A stretch of DNA of 53,760 bases from UBA288 sp050178135. GTDB taxonomy: Archaea; Halobacteriota; Methanomicrobia; Methanomicrobiales; Methanospirillaceae. Position 1 is the first letter of the stretch. Each line of letters opens with the position of its first letter. The notes under the pieces were generated by a model. It ran no database searches. It saw nothing but the letters and a program-made list of their open reading frames with translations, and had not been told where the DNA came from. Below, piece by piece: positions 1-7,493 of the stretch. The stretch covers positions 1 through 53,760 of the forward strand of contig JBFXGJ010000012.1 of the NCBI GenBank assembly GCA_050178135.1. The letters are read 5' to 3'. A program made the position numbers and the translations under genes.

Positions 1-114
1 TACTCCTTGGGAGACGATAGCCAGAGGATGATACTGGGTATGAATGATCTCTTGAATCGAATTCTTGGAATCCTTGGGCCAGAGTGCGAAAAATATTATC
101 GACTGAAAAATTAG
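1..114 (+). CDS. C-terminal end of an unidentified protein (partial)
   Basis: Reading frame 1 is open from the first base to a TAG at 112-114 and gives 37 residues ending CEKYYRLKN. The fragment is polar and richer in A+T than the following genes. No domain can be recognised from so short a tail. It could be a chance open frame, but the amphipathic run MNDLLNRILGILG and the absence of any other gene before 252 make a truncated gene plausible. The gene body would lie upstream of the window. Confidence 0.35.
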   Translation, partial: YSLGDDSQRMILGMNDLLNRILGILGPECEKYYRLKN

Positions 115-251
115 TGCGGAATGTCAGTTATATGATCCACCGGCCAGGGAATCGGTCCGGCTGGCCAGGACGCGAGGCTCTGTTCGCCGGGAAGTATGGA
201 AGGGTTGACACCGGGGAGGAGTGCCCCACGGTCTCATCACATATTCGCCAC

Positions 252-1502
252 TCATTCGGCCCTGAGCGCCTCGATGGGGTCCAGGTTCGCCGCCCGCCAG
301 GACGGGTAGAGGCCCGATAGGATACAGATCACCGTGCCGACGAGCATCGCCGCTGGCAGATACACTAGGCTCTGGGGCTCGAAGAAGTGGTCGGCAGAAC
401 CGAGCAGGCTGACGACCACCAGGTACCCGATCCCGAAGCTGCAGGCAGCGCCGATCAGCGACCCCGTGAACCCGAGGATCGCGGACTCGTAGAGGAACAT
501 CTTCAATACCTCGGGTTTCTGCGTCCCGAGAGACCGCATGATCCCGATCTCCCGGACCCGCTCGGTCACGGACATCATCATCACGTTGAAGATCGAGACC
601 GCGGCCACGAGAAGCGAGATACCGGCGATCGCCATCACGAACGTGGTCATCGTTCCGATTGTCGAGGTGATCGTCTCGAGCATCCGGCTCGCGTCACTGA
701 CGCGGACCTGCGTCTTCTTCGTGTTCAGCTTGTCTGTGATCGATGTCGAGGTCGCATCCGCCGTGTCGATATCCTCGAGGACGACGTTCACCTGGTCATA
801 CTCCTTCTCGTCGCCGTAGAAGCTCGTATATGACTCGTCGGGAAGGATCACGGCCATATCGGTGGAGAGGTCGAACGACATCCCGCGCTCCTCGACGATC
901 CCGACGACGCGGACCGTGTGCGTCCCCTCGTCTTCATCCCCGAGTGAGAGCCGGCTCCCGAGCGTCAGGTTGAACCGTTCGGCCAGCGAGGCGCCGACGA
1001 GCGCGCCGGTGTCACCCCGGGGATATGCCCCGTCGGAGAGGTTCAGGACCCCGGGGATCACGGTTGAATCGAGGCCATACACGGTCGCGCGCCCGTCCCG
1101 CGTTCCAGCAGAGAACTGGTCGCTCGTGCTGTGCACGGTGTAGGCCGTGCCGTTCGACCCGACTGCGCTCCGGATCGCCCTGAACTGGGACTCGGTGATG
1201 AAATTATCATCGTCCTCGTCATCATCGCTCGAATCACTCCCCGCGACGGGCGGGCCGCCTCCCATGCCGCCACCGCCCATCCCGCTCCCGCCGCTCGTGC
1301 CGGCGTCATGGGTGACGGTGAGCACGTTGCCCATCTCGGACATCTGGTCCTTCACCATCAGGGTCATGTTCGCGCCCATCATGCCCATCGCGGCGATCGC
1401 GATCACGCCGATCACAATACCGAGGGCGGCGAGGAGGGACCGGAGGAGGTTGAGGCGGATGCTGCGCACGGCGAGCTGGAAGACGATACCACCTCGCTTC
1501 AT
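252..1502 (-). CDS. ABC transporter permease, MacB/FtsX type
   Basis: A 416-residue membrane subunit of a MacB/LolCDE-like ABC exporter. It begins with a cytoplasmic start and TM1 (about residues 18-42), then a large extracytoplasmic MacB_PCD-like domain, then three TM segments of the FtsX domain at about 290-410, with the usual REIGIMRSLG motif between TM2 and TM3. Right after TM1 sits an unusual Gly/Met-rich stretch (GMGGGGMGGG) followed by an acidic run (DSSDDDEDDDN). The start codon overlaps the end of the ATPase gene by 4 bp, so the two are translationally coupled. Substrate is unknown. The secreted partner upstream in the operon suggests export or envelope remodelling rather than uptake. 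Confidence 0.9.
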   Translation of the reverse strand: MKRGGIVFQLAVRSIRLNLLRSLLAALGIVIGVIAIAAMGMMGANMTLMVKDQMSEMGNVLTVTHDAGTSGGSGMGGGGMGGGPPVAGSDSSDDDEDDDNFITESQFRAIRSAVGSNGTAYTVHSTSDQFSAGTRDGRATVYGLDSTVIPGVLNLSDGAYPRGDTGALVGASLAERFNLTLGSRLSLGDEDEGTHTVRVVGIVEERGMSFDLSTDMAVILPDESYTSFYGDEKEYDQVNVVLEDIDTADATSTSITDKLNTKKTQVRVSDASRMLETITSTIGTMTTFVMAIAGISLLVAAVSIFNVMMMSVTERVREIGIMRSLGTQKPEVLKMFLYESAILGFTGSLIGAACSFGIGYLVVVSLLGSADHFFEPQSLVYLPAAMLVGTVICILSGLYPSWRAANLDPIEALRAE

Positions 1503-2173
1503 GACGCCCTCCCGTCCCGGATCGTGATCGTACGGTCCGCATACGCCGCCACCGTCGAGTCGTGGGTCACGATGACGATGGTCCGTCCCCTTTGGTTCAG
1601 GTCGGAGAGCGTCTCCATGATCTGCGTACCGGTCTTCGTGTCCAGGTTCCCCGTCGGCTCGTCGCAGATGAGGATGGGGGGGTCGTTCACGAGCGCCCGG
1701 GCGATCGCCACCCGCTGCTGCTGGCCTCCCGAGAGCTCCGCCGGACGGTGAGCCGCGAGGGCCTCGTCGATCCCGAGGGAGGCGAGGAGCTCGCTGACCC
1801 GTCCCGTCGTGTCGTTCTGGCGGTGCATCATCAGGTACGGGTACTCCACGTTCTCAAACGCCGTCAGCAGCGGGATCAGGTTGAACCTCTGGAAGATGTA
1901 TCCAATTGTCCTGAGCCGGAGTTCGGTCAGGTCGTGGTCGGCCATCTCGCCGATCTCCTTTCCCGCGATGCGGAGCCGGCCCGAGGTCGGGACGTCGAGA
2001 CAGCCGACCTGGTTCAGCAGGGTCGACTTCCCGGACCCCGAGGGGCCCATGATCGCGACGAACTCCCCCTCTGCGATGGAGAGGGTGACGTGGTCGAGGG
2101 CCACGACATCGCCGGAAGCGAGGGGATAGATCCTGGTCACCTCCTCGAGCTCGATGATGGGTGCCGGTAACAT
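1499..2173 (-). CDS. ABC transporter ATP-binding protein, MacB/LolD family
   Basis: A 224-residue ATPase that powers the adjacent FtsX-type permease. Visible motifs are Walker A GPSGSGKST at about residues 43-51, the Q-loop in the segment around FQRFNLIP, the signature LSGGQQQRVAIARAL near 147, Walker B ILICDEPTGNLD near 166 and the H-loop VTHD near 203. Length and the GNLDT motif are typical of the LolD/MacB class. It starts 5 bp downstream of the end of the secreted CARDB-like protein gene, and its end overlaps the permease start, so all three form one transcription unit read on the minus strand. Confidence 0.95.
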   Translation of the reverse strand: MLPAPIIELEEVTRIYPLASGDVVALDHVTLSIAEGEFVAIMGPSGSGKSTLLNQVGCLDVPTSGRLRIAGKEIGEMADHDLTELRLRTIGYIFQRFNLIPLLTAFENVEYPYLMMHRQNDTTGRVSELLASLGIDEALAAHRPAELSGGQQQRVAIARALVNDPPILICDEPTGNLDTKTGTQIMETLSDLNQRGRTIVIVTHDSTVAAYADRTITIRDGRAS

Positions 2174-2178
2174 CCGGT

Positions 2179-3531
2179 CTACTCCTTCTTCCGGAGCCGT
2201 CCGCGCACCTTCTCGATCCAGCCCTTCTTCCAGGCGACACCGAGGACGACCAGGACGACGAGGACGCCGGCGATCGGAAGGACCGGGATCGATGATCCGC
2301 CGCTGCTGCTGCCTGGGCGACCTCCGCCGATGAGTCCGCCCATCATGCCCCCGCCCATCGCGCCGGGACCACCCTCCGGTGGACCACCTGCCGCGGAGTT
2401 GCCGCTCACCGCTCCTCCGGTGCTATTGCCGCCGCTCCCCCCGGAGATCGAGATCTCAACCGACCTCTCGAAGGTATTGCCGTCCTCGTCCTTGTACTGG
2501 ACGAGGAGTGGGACCGTCGAAACCCCAGAGGCCCTGAAGGTCAGCTCGAAGGAGGCGAAGTCATCGGACTCGAGGGACCCGACCACGTAGACCCGGTTGG
2601 GGTCTGCCGGCTCTGCCGGACTGCCGACCGTCACCACGACGACGCGCGCGTCGTTGATGCCGGCATTCGTGACGTCGCCGGTGACCGTGTAGGTCCCGCC
2701 GGCGTTCGTCACCTCAACGTCGCTCACGACCGGTTCGGCGGCCGTCGAGCGGTCACCGACCGTGATTGGTACCGTGAGGACAGCGGACCGGTCGGAGAGC
2801 CCGTTCGTGTATGAGACGTCAAGCGTCAGGTTCGTGGACCCGGCGGGCGTGACCGAGAAGGTGATGTTCCTGGACTGGTCGGGACCGAGCGACCCGATGA
2901 AACCGGCCGAGTCGGAGACGGTGAGCTCCGGTCCAGCCGCTCGAACGACGACACTGTTTACCGTGCTCTGCCGCGGGTTGAAGACGGCGACTGTCACGGT
3001 GTTCTTCTGGCCCTTCATGTAGGTGTCTGGGGTGTTCATGAGCGAGACCTGGAGTGGGCTGTTGTCGACTCGGATCGGCACGGCGTACTTGATGGAGCCA
3101 GCGTCTCCCATGTCAAACTGGACCTCGGGGTAGTAGACGCCGTCGCCGGCACGCGCCCTGAGGGTGAAGGTGAGCTCACGGCTCGACCCCGCCTCGAGGG
3201 GGCCGACGGTGGAATAGGTCTTCTCGTTCAGGACATCGAAGTCGCTCGAGCGGACGTGTGCCGCCGCGATGCGGATCGCCGATGTCCCCCGGTTGGTCAC
3301 CTTCACGGTGAGGGTGCCGGTATCCCCGGTGAAGAAGGTGCCGGGGTTGAGGGTGGTGCTCTCGATCGCCACCAGAGTACCCGTGGTGGTAACCGCAGAT
3401 GGGGAATCCCCCGCAGCTGCTGTCGTGTTCTCTATCGCCGTCCCGGGAACGGCAAGCGCGAAGAGGAGCAGGCAGAGGACGCCCACCCTCATCGCCAGCC
3501 GTCCCGGGATGCCCTGGATCTTCTCTGGCAT
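2179..3531 (-). CDS. Secreted CARDB/COG1361-like protein with C-terminal membrane anchor
   Basis: A 450-residue surface protein. It has an N-terminal signal peptide (hydrophobic core at about 12-33), a series of beta-sandwich repeats of the CARDB/COG1361 kind with phrases such as TGTLTVKVTNRGTSAIRI, then a low-complexity Gly/Met/Ser/Pro linker (about 365-415), one TM helix (about 418-438) and a short basic tail. This topology exposes the domains outside the cell. COG1361-like proteins are commonly found with MacB-type ABC genes in methanogens, and here it is the first gene of such an operon. A periplasm-like substrate-binding or adaptor role is an inference. The Gly/Met-rich linker resembles the one in the permease. 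Confidence 0.85.
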   Translation of the reverse strand: MPEKIQGIPGRLAMRVGVLCLLLFALAVPGTAIENTTAAAGDSPSAVTTTGTLVAIESTTLNPGTFFTGDTGTLTVKVTNRGTSAIRIAAAHVRSSDFDVLNEKTYSTVGPLEAGSSRELTFTLRARAGDGVYYPEVQFDMGDAGSIKYAVPIRVDNSPLQVSLMNTPDTYMKGQKNTVTVAVFNPRQSTVNSVVVRAAGPELTVSDSAGFIGSLGPDQSRNITFSVTPAGSTNLTLDVSYTNGLSDRSAVLTVPITVGDRSTAAEPVVSDVEVTNAGGTYTVTGDVTNAGINDARVVVVTVGSPAEPADPNRVYVVGSLESDDFASFELTFRASGVSTVPLLVQYKDEDGNTFERSVEISISGGSGGNSTGGAVSGNSAAGGPPEGGPGAMGGGMMGGLIGGGRPGSSSGGSSIPVLPIAGVLVVLVVLGVAWKKGWIEKVRGRLRKKE

Positions 3532-3532
3532 A

Positions 3533-3550
3533 TGTAAAACACATTTTACA
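3533..3550. promoter_or_regulatory. Palindromic operator upstream of the exporter operon
   Basis: TGTAAAA (3533-3539), spacer CACA, TTTTACA (3544-3550) forms a perfect 7-bp inverted repeat directly upstream of the ATG at 3531. A second related element, GTAA...TTAC, spans 3555-3570 and overlaps an A/T-rich stretch that is the best TATA candidate for a leaderless transcript. A dimeric repressor site is the simplest reading; the regulator is not identified. Confidence 0.55.
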
Positions 3551-3642
3551 TTATGTAATAAAAATTTTACCAGGCCGGCTCCATCCCGGTCTTGAACCCG
3601 GATTGTGAAGAAGGAGGCCTCTTTGAGGAAAGGAGGGCCGGT

Positions 3643-3855
3643 TCAGGGTTTTCCTGGAGATGCCTCGTCGTCGATAAAGATCTCGTCGACGCGGACGTTG
3701 AAGAAGCGCGCGATACGGAAGGCGAGCGAGAGCGATGGATCGTACTTCCCCTTCTCGATCGCGATGATCGTCTGCCGGGTGACGCCGAGCCCCTGGGCGA
3801 GCTGTTCCTGGGTGATCTCGCGCTCCGCCCGGTGGACCCTGATCTTATTCTTCAT
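3643..3855 (-). CDS. XRE-family HTH transcriptional regulator
   Basis: A 70-residue protein that is almost entirely one Cro/C1-type helix-turn-helix: the N-terminal MKNKIRVHRAEREITQEQLA, then GVTRQTIIAIEKGKYDPSLS as turn and recognition helix, and LAFRIARFFNVRVDEIF. It belongs to the short YozG-like class of regulators that is often paired with a small membrane protein. Its start overlaps the end of the upstream membrane protein gene by 11 bp, which matches that arrangement. It may regulate its own operon. The nearby TGTAAAA operator could be its target, but nothing in the sequence proves this. Confidence 0.9.
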   Translation of the reverse strand: MKNKIRVHRAEREITQEQLAQGLGVTRQTIIAIEKGKYDPSLSLAFRIARFFNVRVDEIFIDDEASPGKP

Positions 3856-4303
3856 CCGACTCCCAGTCGCCGAACCTGCGGGCGTAATAGATACGGAAGC
3901 CTCCGTACAGGACGATCATCAGGCCGAGGAGACCCAGCTGCATGATACCGAGCCTGCCGACGTGGAGGAAGTTCTCCGGCGGTGGCGGTGCCATGCCCGG
4001 TGGAGGAAAATGAAACCCGAGCGGTGTGCTGAACGAGATCACCACCTGGCCCAGGCTGACGAGGAAGAAGACGACCCAGAAGATCCCGAGCGTTGCCACC
4101 GCCGCGTGCTGGGTGATCACGTTCGTCCGCTCGTCTTCCCCTGGTTCGTCGACGGTTCGCTTCAGGGAATAGATCGCCAGGACTGCGACAAGGAAAGCAC
4201 CCTGGATGAGCGCCGGCCATGAGAGCTGGATCGCGGCGTAGAGGATTCCAACGAGGACCAGTGCTGTGACACCGATGAGGAGGTAGAAGGTGTTTCTCTT
4301 CAT
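3845..4303 (-). CDS. Small four-helix membrane protein (DUF2178-like)
   Basis: A 152-residue integral membrane protein with hydrophobic segments at about 8-27, 30-48, 65-90 and 112-135. A charged loop VDEPGEDERTNVITQHAA separates the second and third helices, and the DER-containing loop is typical of the DUF2178 group associated with XRE regulators. The Pro-rich stretch FPPPGMAPPPPENF lies between helices three and four. It is the first gene of a two-gene unit with the overlapping XRE regulator. Its function is unknown; related pairs may sense membrane state. Confidence 0.75.
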   Translation of the reverse strand: MKRNTFYLLIGVTALVLVGILYAAIQLSWPALIQGAFLVAVLAIYSLKRTVDEPGEDERTNVITQHAAVATLGIFWVVFFLVSLGQVVISFSTPLGFHFPPPGMAPPPPENFLHVGRLGIMQLGLLGLMIVLYGGFRIYYARRFGDWESDEE

Positions 4304-4421
4304 GCTTCCTTCCGTTACCTGTGTATCTCTCTTCAGTTTCGGCTGGAAAAGGATTCCCTTTCCAGCCCTCTGGAGATAGACGTCCCAAGAGGACAGGACG
4401 CCTCCCGGGACAAGGACGGTC

Positions 4422-5237
4422 TTATGCCCTGATCACGGTCCCGAGCCGCTCGCCACGAACGGCTGCTGTGATGTTGCCTGGAACGTGGCAGTTCACGATC
4501 CGGATCTCCCGGATGTGGACCGCCTGCTGCATCAGGTCGAGCACCATCCGCTCCAGCACCAGGTCGTCGAGCTTCATCTCGATCACCTCCTCGGCACGGA
4601 TCTCCGGGATCATTTCGGCGTCGGGGTGCGTGAAGGGGTCTGCCGTGAAGAGCCCGTCGACGTTCTTGCCCAGGATACAGCAGCGCGCGCCCATCACCTC
4701 GGCGATCAGGAAAGCCCCCGTGTCGGTGCGGTGCGGGGGGATTGCCCCGATTCGGGCCGGGTGCTCGTACAGGCCGTAGGGCGGTGTCCCGTGGGTAACC
4801 GGGAGCTGGCCCAGCCGAAGCAGGGTCGGGAGCTCGAGCAGGTCGGCGGAGTGGATGCGCGTGCCCCCCCATGCCGAGAGGAGGATCGCCACCATGATCG
4901 CATTCTGCTCCGAGATCTTCGCCGAGAGTTCTGCGAGGACGCCGGTGGGCATCCCGAGGTCGATCCCGACCTCCATGATATGACGGACACGCGCGCCGCC
5001 GCCGGTGACGACCATCACGTCCTCGGTGCGGGAGAGCTCCCCGATCTCGGCGCAGAGCGGGTGCATCACCGCCTTGCCGTAGTCGATCACCCCGTGACCG
5101 CCGAGCTTGATCACGTTCAGGTTCGGAGTGATCCGGAGCTGGCCGGCCTCTCCGATCTCTTCCATCAGACCCTGGCGGACGAGGGTCTCTGCGCTCAGCC
5201 CCGAGGCGAGTTCGATGCGGTGGCGTTTGCCAGTCAT
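4422..5237 (-). CDS. Molybdenum storage protein-like amino-acid-kinase-fold protein
   Basis: About 271 residues from the ATG at 5237; an ATG further upstream at 5282 would add an unlikely hydrophobic stub. The fold is that of UMP kinase/aspartokinase: a Lys-Gly-Gly start (NVIKLGGHGVIDYG), the nucleotide loop VVTGGGARVRH, and a C-terminal DGLFTADP motif. Several segments match, from my memory of the family, Azotobacter MoSto subunits rather than UMP kinase: RVRHIMEVGIDLGMPTGVLA, PPY, IPPHRTDTGAFLIAE and a VPGNITAAVRGERLGTVIR ending. MoSto binds ATP and stores polyoxomolybdate or tungstate. In a methanogen this could supply formylmethanofuran or formate dehydrogenase. A routine annotation would be uridylate kinase. 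Only one subunit gene is present, so a homo-oligomer is inferred. Confidence 0.75.
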   Translation of the reverse strand: MTGKRHRIELASGLSAETLVRQGLMEEIGEAGQLRITPNLNVIKLGGHGVIDYGKAVMHPLCAEIGELSRTEDVMVVTGGGARVRHIMEVGIDLGMPTGVLAELSAKISEQNAIMVAILLSAWGGTRIHSADLLELPTLLRLGQLPVTHGTPPYGLYEHPARIGAIPPHRTDTGAFLIAEVMGARCCILGKNVDGLFTADPFTHPDAEMIPEIRAEEVIEMKLDDLVLERMVLDLMQQAVHIREIRIVNCHVPGNITAAVRGERLGTVIRA

Positions 5238-5277
5238 ATGCATACTTATATGTAGTACCAGATGAATATACAGGTAT

Positions 5278-5299
5278 ATCAACTGGTTTATCAGTTGAT
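5278..5299. promoter_or_regulatory. Inverted repeat between divergent genes
   Basis: ATCAACTG (5278-5285), a 6-nt spacer, CAGTTGAT (5292-5299) is a perfect 8-bp inverted repeat. It lies 9 bp before the ATG of the plus-strand small gene and 40 bp before the MoSto-like ATG on the other strand. TATA-like sequences (GGTATATC at 5273-5280 on plus, TATATTC on minus near 5264-5270) overlap or abut it, so a protein bound here could control both directions. Confidence 0.5.
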
Positions 5300-5308
5300 G
5301 TGATATCC

Positions 5309-5515
5309 ATGAAGATCTATGTCCGCGAAAGAACCAAGGTCGGGGAGGGTGTCCGCCAGCCCCGGTACATCGTCCTCGCCGTCGCCGGCGGCGACCTGAA
5401 GGTCTACGCGCACCACTGGCGCAAGACCGAACTCGAACAGATCGCCTCCGACCTCGGCGCCGAGCTCGTCTACCTCTCGCCGATGCCCGAGGGCGAGCAC
5501 GGCAGCAAGAAGTAG
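5309..5515 (+). CDS. Conserved small hypothetical protein
   Basis: A 68-residue acidic/basic mixed protein starting MKIYVRERTKVGEGVRQPRY; the ATG at 5309 is preferred over the in-frame one at 5300 because the latter lies within 1 bp of the inverted repeat and would leave no leader. The pattern IVLAVAGGDLKVYAHHWRKTELEQIA suggests an alpha/beta domain. I do not recognise a named family. It is divergent from the MoSto-like gene and followed after 22 bp by a winged-helix gene, so these two probably form a unit. Confidence 0.75.
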   Translation: MKIYVRERTKVGEGVRQPRYIVLAVAGGDLKVYAHHWRKTELEQIASDLGAELVYLSPMPEGEHGSKK

Positions 5516-5537
5516 CCCGACAACCAATTCTCTTTTT

Positions 5538-5888
5538 ATGCCTGCACCAACGCTCGACGCGGTCGTCGACGCGATGCTCTCGATCGCACTATCCGAAGAC
5601 CGCGCGATCGGGCTCGAGTTCACGACCGACGGAGTCCTGATCCGCCTTCCCACGACCCGCCGGATCGCCGATCGTCTCGGGGTGCCCCATTACTACGTCC
5701 TGCCCCTGATCGGCACCCTCGAGGCGGATGGCCTCGTCACCCGGGCGGAGCGGGTCGGGATCCGGACCACGCCAGCAGGAACGATACGGCTCTTTGAACG
5801 GATCCGCGCTTGCTACGCCGAACCCGCCCGTTCCCTCCTCGGCCCCGAGCTCTTCCAGATCCTGGTCGGGGAGAACGAGAGAGAATAG
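5538..5888 (+). CDS. Small winged-helix protein
   Basis: A 116-residue protein whose centre reads as a winged helix: TTRRIADRLGVPHYYVLPLIGTL (helix 2, turn, recognition helix), EADGLVTRAERVGIRTTPAG (wing). A C-terminal helix ending FQILVGENERE could serve dimerisation. It is likely DNA binding, but no effector domain is visible. It follows the small gene at 5309 and could be the regulator that binds the inverted repeat at 5278-5299; this is inference from position only. Confidence 0.75.
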   Translation: MPAPTLDAVVDAMLSIALSEDRAIGLEFTTDGVLIRLPTTRRIADRLGVPHYYVLPLIGTLEADGLVTRAERVGIRTTPAGTIRLFERIRACYAEPARSLLGPELFQILVGENERE

Positions 5889-6131
5889 ATACGGCCCCTG
5901 GACCAGCCCGTTCCTTGTCGGGAGAGAATGCCGGCCAGTACTCTTGGGCAACGTCTCTTCTGTTTCTGACGGAGAAACCTGTCGACTCCACGACTGATGG
6001 GAGGCCGATCCATTACCCGTCCGTCCGGCAGGAACGGGAGAGGTTTTTCTTGGCAGCTTCCAAGCACCCGGCGGCTCGGAGCATCGAGGAACGACGATCG
6101 CGATGGTGTCGATAGATCGGGGCCTGCCTCT

Positions 6132-7100
6132 TCAATCGTTCAGAAACTGGCTCCGGTCGTTCCAGATCGGTCGGTTTTCAACGGTAAAACCGGCGCTTCG
6201 GAGGAGTTCGATCGCCTCGCGGGTCTCGGCAGGGCCGATCACCCGGGTGTTGTTTTTCGTATCGACGAGGACTCCAAGTTGCCGGTAATTCGCGTCCTCG
6301 GTCACGATCCAGACAGCAGCCTGCGCCGCCTCCAATTCCGGTGATGCACTCTTGAATACGGGGAGAAGACGGAGCAGCCCGTTGGTGTCGGGTGGCTGGT
6401 CGCCGCGGATCTCGAGCTGGGTGTAGGTCGCGCCGATCCCCCGGGTTCCGAGCAGGACGACCGGGAGGGTGAACCGGAGCGTTTCACCCGGTTCGAGCGT
6501 TTGGTTGAGGCTCTGGATCGCCATCAGGGTGATCACATCGTGATGCTGTGTGTTGACCGGTCGGAAGATCGTCCCAACGGGAAGCGTGAACGAGACCGAT
6601 CTCTCCATGCGCGAAGTGATGGTGAGCGATATCCTGGTGACACTCTGTGACCCGGAGATATCGAGGTGAACTTCCTTGTTGCGGGCAAGGGTGTCCAGCG
6701 ATCGGATCTCCTGCTCGCGGAGAGCCCGGATCTCGGCGAGGGCGTCGGATTCGTTCTGGTGTCCGGGGTACTCGATGAGGAAGGTCTCCAGGGCATCCGC
6801 CCTGCCTGTTCGAACCGCGATATCGAATGGCGTCGAGTTGTTGCGCAGCTCGTCCCTCTGCCGAAACGCTTCTGCCGCGTATACGCCCGAGGGGAATGCC
6901 TCCAGGTATACGTTCATGGATCGGATGGTCCCGTTCGTCCGAGCGTCGGCCCATGTGCTGTCCTCTATCGGCGATACAGATGCGGGTTCGACCGTCCACT
7001 TCTCCGACAAATTTTCGACGCCAGGGGCCAGGCAACCCCCGGTGCCGGCGATGAGAAGGAGTACCAGGGCCAGGTGCAGCCCGTATCGCGCGGTTGTCAT
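6132..7100 (-). CDS. Lipoprotein with a TPR-like N-terminal region
   Basis: A 322-residue exported protein. The N-terminus MTTARYGLHLALVLLLIAGTGGC is a signal peptide with a lipobox-like Cys at residue 23, so membrane anchoring is expected. Residues about 45-125 contain the segments TWADARTNGTIRSMNVYLEA and TPFDIAVRTGRADALETFLI, which look like short helical repeats found in secreted caspase-like and TPR proteins. Residues 140-240 look like a beta sandwich (SVTRISLTITSRMERSVSF). The C-terminal 60 residues are mixed. No catalytic motif is visible; function unknown. It is monocistronic and divergent from the Trm56 cluster. Confidence 0.8.
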   Translation of the reverse strand: MTTARYGLHLALVLLLIAGTGGCLAPGVENLSEKWTVEPASVSPIEDSTWADARTNGTIRSMNVYLEAFPSGVYAAEAFRQRDELRNNSTPFDIAVRTGRADALETFLIEYPGHQNESDALAEIRALREQEIRSLDTLARNKEVHLDISGSQSVTRISLTITSRMERSVSFTLPVGTIFRPVNTQHHDVITLMAIQSLNQTLEPGETLRFTLPVVLLGTRGIGATYTQLEIRGDQPPDTNGLLRLLPVFKSASPELEAAQAAVWIVTEDANYRQLGVLVDTKNNTRVIGPAETREAIELLRSAGFTVENRPIWNDRSQFLND

Positions 7101-7208
7101 ACCGGAAAGAAAATTGAATTATGATAATAATACCTTTTGTGTTTTAATCCGGCCCGACCCCAATCGGAGCGGCCACTCCTATAACCTCGCCCGACCAACC
7201 ACATATGG

Positions 7209-7493
7209 ATGCGCGACGAGGACCTTGATTGGTGCTGTTATATCTTCCTCTCACGCCGGGCCGAGCCGGCGACCCTCGACGAGCTGGCAGCGAGGGTCGG
7301 TGTTTCCACGGACGCTGCGCGAGCATCGGTCGACCGGCTCGTTCACGCGCTCCTGGTCTCGTTCGACGGCGAGCATGCCCGGCCGATGGCGGTACAGGAG
7401 TCCCTGCTCGCCTGCCAGCTCCGGTACAGCGATGACCTGCCGTTCGTACTCGAGAATGGTGTGGTGCGTGCCCGGAGGGCCGATGACACGTGA
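7209..7493 (+). CDS. Small winged-helix protein at the head of the Trm56/TFE cluster
   Basis: A 94-residue protein with one winged-helix domain: ATLDELAARVGVSTDAARASVDRLVHALLVSF is helix 2, turn and recognition helix, followed by a short wing and a C-terminal segment. Its stop overlaps the start of the Trm56 gene by 11 bp, so the two are probably co-translated. A TATA-like CCTATAACC lies about 30 bp upstream of the ATG, which fits a leaderless transcript. It may act as a regulator or RNA-associated factor in this cluster; nothing decides between these. Confidence 0.8.
   Translation: MRDEDLDWCCYIFLSRRAEPATLDELAARVGVSTDAARASVDRLVHALLVSFDGEHARPMAVQESLLACQLRYSDDLPFVLENGVVRARRADDT

Noticed and set aside
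84..320. 78-codon open frame at the window start
   Set aside because: It overlaps the end of the ABC permease gene and has an Arg/Gly-rich shadow composition.
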